Source of the DNA: Panicum virgatum
Lineage: Eukaryota; Streptophyta; Magnoliopsida; Poales; Poaceae
Length of the DNA: 64,000 nt
Assembly (NCBI RefSeq): GCF_016808335.1
Contig: NC_053153.1
Span: 26,832,090 to 26,896,089 of the forward strand
Reading direction: 5' to 3'
The translations under genes and the position numbers were made by a program. Positions 57,376 to 64,000 of the stretch are shown one piece after another. The notes below the pieces were generated by a model that ran no database searches, was not told the DNA's origin, and saw nothing but the letters and a program-made list of their open reading frames with translations. Numbering within the stretch: position 1 is the first letter of the stretch; every line of letters starts with the position of its first letter.

Positions 57376-57566
57376 GGGTACCGTCCTGCACCCAGCCTTG
57401 CCTGTGGATTTGGGTCACCCGCAGGAGATTCCGCATGGCGCAAGACTCTGACGACCCTCTTTTTATAGTTAATATCGTTCTGTTGGTATGGGTTGTAATC
57501 CTCGCGATAGTGGCGTTTCTCTGCTCACTACCGCATAGAGTTGTACGGTAATGAACCATCTGATGT

Positions 57567-57572
57567 AATAAA
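57567..57572 (+). promoter_or_regulatory. LTR polyadenylation signal AATAAA
   Basis: AATAAA in GATGTAATAAATGTG, 68 bp before the LTR end. Confidence 0.55.
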
Positions 57573-57645
57573 TGTGTCATCAGCCTCCTGGACTGATGTT
57601 TGTATCACATTTAAGTCTTCTCTTATGAGGGGACGCTTCAGGCGG

Positions 57646-57895
57646 GCTCCCCCTCTTCCTCTCCGCCATGCTCTCCCCTCCACCCGTGCCGCCTTTCCCC
57701 TCCCCGGCCACGCCGGAGCCTCCCTCCCTCCGGCGGCGCTGCCCCTCCCTCCGGAGCGGAGGCGGCGTGCGGCGGCCAAGGTTTTTTTTCCCGACCAGTC
57801 CGGTCAAACCGCCGCCCTCCTGTAGCGGTTTACCGGACCGGTTTGACCGGAAACCGGTGGAAACCGGTTGAATTCAAATCCAAATTCAAAAGTGC
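57646..57895. other. host sequence between two solo LTRs
   Basis: GC-rich first part, then a CCGGTTTGACCGG- and ACCGGTGG-rich stretch (57800-57870) that resumes after the next solo LTR (59197-59250 has GACCGGTATACCGACCGG). The next LTR therefore inserted into an ACCGGT-rich repeat. Confidence 0.5.
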
Positions 57896-57900
57896 ATGTG

Positions 57901-59191
57901 TGTAACACCCCAGGTGTTAATCACCTGTAGTTAAGGTTAATCATGTGTTTGGTATCGTCATTAGCACGAACCGTGCATGCAAAAAATATTTTTTAATTAC
58001 ATTTTTGCTAGCTTGTTAACACATGAAATGATGACTATTTTTCGAATGCAATGAAACATGTTTAAAAATAATTTTTAAATTCTTGCTTAAATAAACTTTT
58101 GCCTAAAAAACAAACTTGTAGAGTTTGGAGTGGTGAAAAACTTTCGTGTTTATGGTTTTTTTTTAGTTTCAGCACAAAATTTGAAGAAAACTTTTAATTT
58201 TGCTTTGAATAGAACATTAATGCTTTGGTTTTAACATTTCAAATTTTAAACCATGATTTGATTTTCAAATGAAGTTTTGCCTAAAACAAAAGTTGGAGAA
58301 AATCAAATTTTGAACAACTTTCATTCTTGAAATTTTTTGAGTTTCTATATGAAATTTTGAGTTTTGGATGGTCAAAATCGAGCTAAGTTTCGTTGAACCA
58401 TTTTCTCTCTGTTCATTGCTACCGGCGCTCATGCCGCACGCCCACGCGTCGTTGCCGGCGACCTCCACGCACCACGCGTCGATTCGCCGTCTCTCTCGGT
58501 TAAGAGAATCTTGGTCTATGTGTCACATCGTAGTAAAGAAGTGAAAATGAGAAGAGAAGTATGATTAGATATGTTTGTGGTACTCTGTAAAGATTAATGT
58601 GATCAACCATGCTTGCTTTAGATGTCAGTCAAATCTAGTTGGTGCTTGATAAACTTAAATTGAGCTAAAATATTGAAAGTAAGGATCCAATATTAGTAAC
58701 TTTTCAGCAAAACAAACTCCAGAGCAAAAAAAACCTTGCATGTCTAGATAATTGGCTAAGTATATCCTTAGTCGGGTAAGCCTTGCTGAGTATTAGTATA
58801 CTCAGGGTTTGTTGTTACCCTATTTTCAGGTATTTATTGTTGGTGGAAGCTGACCAGGATTCACGTCAGTGGGCTCGATGTGACATCCTCCCGACTTTGT
58901 AGATCTCGTGGTTTTCAAACTGAACTTCTTTTCAAAATTTCCGCTGCACTTTTAACTTTGATAACTTTTATTTAAACTTAATTGTAATACTTTGTTTTGT
59001 AAACTTAATTTTGAGAACTTTAGTCTGCTTGTAATCATCTGTGCTCGCCTTCGGGTGAGACTTCCGGTGTTTTCGATCCTTAACCCAGCAGGCTACCGGA
59101 TTACACCGTTTTAAGTGCGCGGTGGCTTGATTAGTACTTAAAATGATAGTTAGCGCACTTAAGCCGGTTTAATTTGGGCACTGCTGCTACA
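57901..59191 (+). mobile_element. solo LTR, gypsy type, 1.29 kb
   Basis: Starts TGTAACACCCCAGGTG and ends GGCACTGCTGCTACA, with a perfect 5-bp duplication ATGTG at 57896-57900 and 59192-59196. Near 58785-58830 it has GAGTATTAGTATACTC followed by TACCCTATTTTCAG, similar in order to the palindrome and acceptor-like sequence in the two larger LTRs. No coding sequence recognised. Confidence 0.88.
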
Positions 59192-59196
59192 ATGTG

Positions 59197-60905
59197 TAAC
59201 CGATTCCGACCGGTATACCGACCGGTTTATCGGCCTGTTTGACCGGTTTACGCCATATGCGGTGGGCCTTAATGGGCCGGCCCATTTTTTCTTTTTCTTT
59301 TTTGATTTAAGTTTAAATCTCCGCAAACTATACTAAATGAACGAATTTTTGAGAAAATTTAACACCATTATATGCGGAGGGGCGCGCGGCTTGCTCTCTG
59401 GCGAGCTCGAGCTCGGCTTCTCCGGCGGCTCGAGGCAGAGAGCCGCGCCACGGCCGCGTCCATGACCAGCGGGGCGGCGGAGGCCACCGGCGGAACACGG
59501 CGGCGTGCGCTGTGCTGCTGGGCGGAGCCGCTGTGCGCGGCAGCCAGGCCCGCTCGCCCGCGCGGTCGTCGCTGAGGCCGACCTGCCTCTGCTCGAGCGG
59601 CGGCTGCTTCTCCCTCCCCCTCGCCGGAGGCCCCTGCTCCCTCCTTCGGCCGCCGGCGCCCCTCCTCCCTCCCCTGCACGAGCTCGAGCTCGGCCGCTGG
59701 GGCCCTCCTCCCTCTCCACTTCTCCCTTTCCTCTCCACCTTCCCTCTTCCCGCTCCCTTCCTCGGCTTCCCAGCGGCGGCCCCGACCGCGGGGCAGCAAC
59801 GGCCGAGGCGGGCCCCGCGCCACATCTGCGGTGTTGCGTGCTCCGCGAAGTCCGCTCGATTTGGCGAAAATGGTGGCCTCCGCTTGTTTACCGGGGCTCA
59901 CCCAGTACGCCGCTGCAGAGGATTTTTACTCTATGGCGTACTGGAGGGAGCTATCCCGTTCGCCGCTGCGGATAGCCTAAGGGGCGCCGCCAACGCAGCA
60001 GCTACCTAGTGTCATCTCTCTTCAGCGGCCGGGCGCGCCGAGCGGAAGGAAAGCCGGGGGACGTCGGGGGCAGGGACGGAAGCACGGGATCTTGCCGATC
60101 AGGGGGCTGGACGCCGACGAAGACGCCGCGTTACGTGTGCCGAGCTACAGCTACAGCTACGGGGATGAAGGCGACGGCTGCAGTTGCTCCGAGTTGGACT
60201 AATTGGCGCGTTCTTCGACGGCGGGTCCAAGATTTGGGATGTGGGTATTCAAAATTAAGTATCGTTCAATTTGACCAATCAAAGTACATACTAGTAGCAC
60301 ATAATTAAGTACCGATAACACAAATTCTTTTTATTTTAAAATTATTCGATAATTGATGTACTAAGGCACAATATATCAAAGTGTGAGTATTTGAAATAAA
60401 TAGAGATAAAATTCTAAAACAACAATGGCGTTGATAATGATGCTTGAGGTCTACAAATTAAAATCATTCAAGTTGACTGCTCACAGCTACAAAATCACTG
60501 AAGAAATAACAATCATGGCCACAAATTGAGAAATTTAACTTATCAAATAGCAATCACGGCCACAAATTCACTGCAGGCTGTGGCTAGGCGGCTGTTGTGC
60601 GCCTATGCCTACTCGCGCGCCCGTGCGGCCGTGCGGGCGCCGGCGTGCCTCACGCCCATGGAGGCCTGCACGCCACCCAGTCCGCACGCATGCACTGTGC
60701 CGCTGCCGCGGACCCGCTGGCCTCCTCACCGTGCGCCGAGGTGAGCCCACCCCTCTGCGTGTCGGCTGCCGGCCTGCCGCCGCCCACGGCGCCGCGCCCT
60801 CTGCCGCCGTGCCCTTTGCCTGCTGCCTGCTTGCGCCGCCTGAGTGGATAGGGTTTGCGGTGGGTGGAGCACGAACTACTGAGTGAAGCTGTGAAGGTGA
60901 GGGAG
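59197..60905. other. intergenic; GC-rich 59370-60240 and 60570-60850
   Basis: Several open frames in both strands of the GC-rich parts without domains. The words GAGCTCGAGCTCGGC recur within it. No gene supported. Confidence 0.4.
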
Positions 60906-60912
60906 AAGGGAA

Positions 60913-61167
60913 GACAATGTATGCTATGCAAACTATTTTCGTATATAAATTATGAAAATTTCAATTTGAACCATCGGATCAACATTCAAGGGGAGAGACG
61001 CAGGGAGGTGGGAGGAGAAATTTGCAAAAGTGTGATTACCCAATCTAAGGGCGGGTCCATATTGTAAAATTATCCCATCCCCCATGCCCTTTGGATGTTA
61101 ATCCGATGGTACAGATTGGAGTTTCTATAGTTTGCATACGAATGTGGTTTGCATAGCATATGTTGTC
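60913..61167. mobile_element. foldback element, 255 bp
   Basis: The left arm (GACAATGTATGCTATGCAAAC) and the reverse complement of the right arm (GACAACATATGCTATGCAAAC) match, and the similarity continues inward for about 75 bp to ACCATCGGATC. The 10-mer GAGGGAGAAG occurs at both flanks, slightly offset on the left, so a 9-10 bp duplication is possible but unproven. Confidence 0.6.
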
Positions 61168-61174
61168 GAGGGAG

Positions 61175-62190
61175 AAGAGGCTCGAGTGGGCTTGTGGGGA
61201 CAACATCTAGGCCTGTTAGTGGGTAGTTTTTGGGCTGCTTGGCCCATTTAAAGAAATAATGTGGTCTGGATGCTATTTTCTCTCTCTTTTTTCTAATACA
61301 TATGCATGTATATGATTATATATATTTAATTTTTTTGGTAAAAGTAATAGGTATTCAACGAATACCCTTAAATATCAGGTGGGCCCGCCCCTGACGGCGG
61401 GAAGGAGTGCCCTTGGCCGTGTGTGCTCAACACATGGTGTTGCTGCAACTGATGCGATGGACCATTCTACTTCGACGTCGACCGGATATATGCATAAATG
61501 ATATGGAGTATAGTATACAAAGGGCGGATATACAATACAACTGCAACACAAAGGGGATAACTAAGAAGGCCTCCGGATGTCACTATGTCAGCTTAACGAG
61601 CATCTTTAAGATAGCAATCCGGGCGGGGGAGGCGCAGGCGCAGCATGGCCACACGCGGGCCCTGCGATGCCCATCGTCTAGCTGGTGGCGGCCTGCAGCA
61701 TGCGCCCCTACGGTGGCCCCACCGATTCCCTGCTGAGCACGCAGCTGCGTGCCGCATGCGGCCGGCTGCCCGGCTACGAGTTGATAGGTGTTTCCTTCAT
61801 TCAATTCCTGTCAAAGAAATAAAATTAAGATGTCTATATATATGCAGCAGAACCATGCATTGTAAATTTTTAGTTTCTCCGATCCGTAGTAGATTCCTAC
61901 TTTATTTAGCACAAATATATAATCTCGACACGTACATTATTACCAATAACTCACAAGTAAATTAAATTGAGCAACCGGCACAAATCAAACAGGCAACTCA
62001 AGTACGTAATTATTAGACCCAACGGACACGTACGTAGTACTCGAGAGATTGATAGCTACATAGGTACGGTACATACTATAGCCACACTGAATTAAGTCGG
62101 TGACGCTCTAGCTAATGCTACTGCATGCAGACGGAAAACCCTATATTATTGGTGCACGTGCTACATACGTGCAGGCGCTACTTATTCGGC
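61175..62190. other. intergenic, no gene recognised
   Basis: AT-rich with a GC-rich segment at 61620-61780. No frame with a domain. The last part is the probable 3' region of the HMA gene. Confidence 0.4.
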
Positions 62191-62197
62191 AGACCTC

Positions 62198-62680
62198 CTA
62201 GTCGTCGTCTTCGTCGACCAAGTTGAAGTTGAAGAACCACGACGACGGGTCCGGGACGGGCTGGTCCTCCGACGATGGCTCATCGATTCTGGCAGCCGGG
62301 AAGCAGCCATACCCGTCCTCCTCATCGTCGTCGTCGTCGTCGGATGATGATGATGATGATGATAACTCAATCCTGGGCTCTTGGCAGCTGACAATGGTGA
62401 GGTCCCCGTACGGGATCCTCAACCTGCGCGTGAGTTTCTCCACGACCTCTTGGACGTCGGCACAGCCGGTCACCACCACCCGGTTGGTGTCCTCGTACAC
62501 CTGCACGTCGTCGATCCCTGCCAACGACGGGAGGGTCAAATCGAGGCGCAGGAACTCGATAGCTACCTAGCTAAGAGCGAGATGTCTAGTCTCGACGGAC
62601 GTACCATCCACGTCCTCGAGGGCCCAGCAGATCTTCCGCTCGCCGGCGCTCACGTCCATGGCGACGATGATGACCGCCAT
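62198..62680 (-). CDS. HMA-fold protein lacking the metal-binding CxxC
   Basis: Two exons on the minus strand: 62605-62680 and 62198-62517, joined by an 87-bp GT-AG intron, giving 131 residues. The N-terminus MAVIIVAMDV matches MAPVILAMDV of the HIPP at 43064. The following segment reads SAGERKI where the HIPP has HCDSCAKKI, so both cysteines are gone with a two-residue deletion. The intron splits the glycine codon at the usual HMA position (VD-G-IDDVQV), and the second half (VVVTGCADVQEVVEKL) is a good HMA ending. The tail contains a serine run, an aspartate run and ends VDEDDD; there is no CaaX. It should keep the ferredoxin-like fold but cannot bind metal in the usual way. An intact reading frame and splice sites argue for a real gene. 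Confidence 0.8.
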
Positions 62681-62755
62681 CGCTGATGCCCGGTGCTAGC
62701 TCCAAGCTCCGACGATGGTCGAACGACCGCGTGCGTGCGTGCATGTCATGACGGC

Positions 62756-62770
62756 GCATATATATATATG
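62756..62770 (-). promoter_or_regulatory. TATA box of the HMA gene at 62198-62680
   Basis: Minus-strand CATATATATATATGC about 80 bp upstream of the ATG. Confidence 0.6.
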
Positions 62771-62774
62771 TACG

Positions 62775-64000
62775 GTGGTGGGCGCCGGGAGGCCAGCCGG
62801 GATGAGTTTATGGAAACCAAGCTTTCTCCTTTTGGGAACCCTTCTGCGCGCGTGAAAGGAAATGAACTGTCGATCAGCCGGGAAGCTATTAGGACATACA
62901 ATATCCCAAGGGGCCGGGCATTATATTTGGTAATAACCTGCGCCGCCATTGGTGTCGCTCCAGGGATCTCCTTCCTTGTAGATATCATCATCTCGCAGGT
63001 TCCAACGGGGTCGATCTCATCGTGGCGTCTTAATTCTGAACTGTTTTACCTGCCATTTTTTTTTGCAAATGCTCGTAGATTCGATCGTGTCCGTGCTTCG
63101 CCTCTTTCCATGATCGCGAGCCATTTTTCCTCTTTCCCTAATATACACGCGTTGATGGTTGTGTCGTTGTAGTTGGGTACGTCAGGCTCGGTCTGAGAGG
63201 CTGGACTGGATGGCTGGCCCTGTAGAGCATCTTATTACCAGTTGTTCTTGATGCGAACTAGATTATGTGGAGGTATTTGCATGTAAGGAAGGAACTATGC
63301 CTTTCAGATATTTGGATAATTCAGCAAGCCCACAAAAACTTTCTGATTATAGACACAGGAATGTAATAGAAGAAAGATTTAAGAAGAAATAGAGTAGTTA
63401 GAAAGGAAAACTTTTATCAGTAGGAGGAAGATTAGTACTAATCAACTCCGTTCGCAGATCCAGCCAAGCTAACAGCAATGTGCGATGCCGGGGATTGCTA
63501 ATTTACGGTTGACCGTACGGAAGGAGTCCGTACGGTCGATTTTCCGACAAGTATTTTTTTCCATATATAGTAACTTTTTTGTCGTTTTGCGATAAAATTT
63601 TTTCTGAAAAAATTTTTCAAAGGGAAAAAATGAGGATGCGAAAAATATTTGACGAGAAAAGTTTGGAAAAAAAATTTCAAAGAACAAACAAAAAAAATTT
63701 AAGGAGAAAACTTTTATATTAAAAATGAAAAAACTTTGAAATTTTTTTTGCATCCAAACGAAAAGAAAAAAGACTCTGAAAAAAATCATCCAAAATCAGA
63801 AAAGAAAAAAATTCAGAAAAAAATTAGGCGCTGCCTCCTTTTTTTCTCTCTTTTATCTCTCTCGGTCTCTCCCCTTCTGGAACTCTTTCTCTCGCTCCAT
63901 CTCTGTCTTCCACTTCTCCTTCCGCCGATCAAATTCACCGACCACAGCACTTCTCCGACTGATTCACTTCACCCACGGGACCACAAGCTTGTCAGCTCCA
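62775..64000. other. intergenic to window end
   Basis: No gene supported. 63540-63830 is A/T-rich with long A and T runs that generate a low-complexity minus-strand frame. The last 170 bp are C/T-rich. Confidence 0.4.
63511..63537. repeat. perfect 11-bp hairpin
   Basis: GACCGTACGGA (63511-63521), a 5-base loop AGGAG, then TCCGTACGGTC (63527-63537). Confidence 0.85.

Larger units (their letters stand above)
53705..57640 (+). mobile_element. large gypsy-type solo LTR, 3.9 kb
   Basis: Starts TGTAACATCCCAAAA and ends GGGGACGCTTCA. The flanking 5-mers are GGTGG (53700-53704) and GGCGG (57641-57645), one mismatch apart. It is the same family as the minus-strand LTR at 14511-19016. A very C-rich part (53900-55600) contains pyrimidine tracts such as TCTTTTCTTTTCTTTTC. 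A TATA box, exon-like pieces and polyadenylation signal are annotated separately. No gag or pol lies between or beside, so it is a solo LTR. The long open frames in the GC-rich part are not genes. Confidence 0.75.

Noticed and set aside
63511..63537. Hairpin considered as a Helitron 3' end
   Set aside because: The following bases give TTAG rather than CTRR and no matching 5' end was found.
63469..63789. Phe/Lys-rich minus-strand frame
   Set aside because: Translation of A/T homopolymer runs; not credible as a protein.

Overview
This is plant nuclear DNA, almost certainly from a grass (Poaceae, most likely panicoid). The evidence is: GC-rich, intron-containing HIPP genes with short phase-1 introns; many Tourist, Stowaway and hAT MITEs with typical grass termini; several solo LTRs; a Helitron with grass-type ends; and gene islands set in AT-rich DNA. 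No bacterial operons, CRISPR arrays or rRNA are visible and I could not support any tRNA. Most long open frames here, on both strands, are side effects of very high GC or of tandem repeats and are not annotated as genes.

Host genes. Four genes carry heavy-metal-associated (HMA) folds, all on the minus strand: 26215-27561, 43064-44339, 47286-48260 and 62198-62680. They share an intron that splits the same glycine codon of the HMA fold. The first two look like intact two-HMA isoprenylated proteins (HIPPs) with CxxC motifs and CaaX ends (CSVM, CSIQ). The third has one good HMA, one decayed HMA and no CaaX. The fourth keeps the fold signature but has lost CxxC entirely and ends in an acidic tail. 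I read this as an HMA gene cluster spread out by transposons and diverging away from metal binding.

Transposons, left to right. 0.7-1.3 kb: MITEs. 1.50-5.31 kb: a MULE with 358-bp terminal inverted repeats, a perfect 9-bp target duplication and a once-frameshifted transposase. 8.3-9.0 kb: MITEs. 9.6-10.7 kb: a hierarchical tandem array of short palindromic units. 11.2-12.7 kb: a very GC-rich block without a recognisable gene. 13.0-19.5 kb: a host tandem duplication, one copy of which is split by a minus-strand gypsy-type solo LTR (14511-19016) that itself contains two other solo LTRs. 20.4-25.5 kb: MITEs and a PIF/Harbinger-like element. 27.8-28.5 kb: an inverted pair of related MITEs. 29.93-30.82 kb: a long-TIR MULE-like element. 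31.36-35.87 kb: a probable element between two (TA)n tracts. 37.18-38.07 kb: a CACTA element. 38.13-39.26 kb: an hAT element sitting on the 3' terminus of a Helitron (39.27-42.85 kb). 46.24-47.13 kb: a PIF/Harbinger-like element carrying an F-box gene fragment. 48.88-53.60 kb: a gag-only LTR retrotransposon. 53.71-57.64 and 57.90-59.19 kb: solo LTRs. 60.91-61.17 kb: a foldback element.

The most unusual signal is inside the large gypsy-type LTRs. Two diverged copies (14.5-19.0 kb minus, 53.7-57.6 kb plus) keep the same gene-like layout: TATA box, an exon encoding an acidic peptide starting DHGV, an intron, an exon encoding an ED-x-DFVP motif, and a polyadenylation signal. This suggests a spliced acidic reading frame lying wholly within the LTR.
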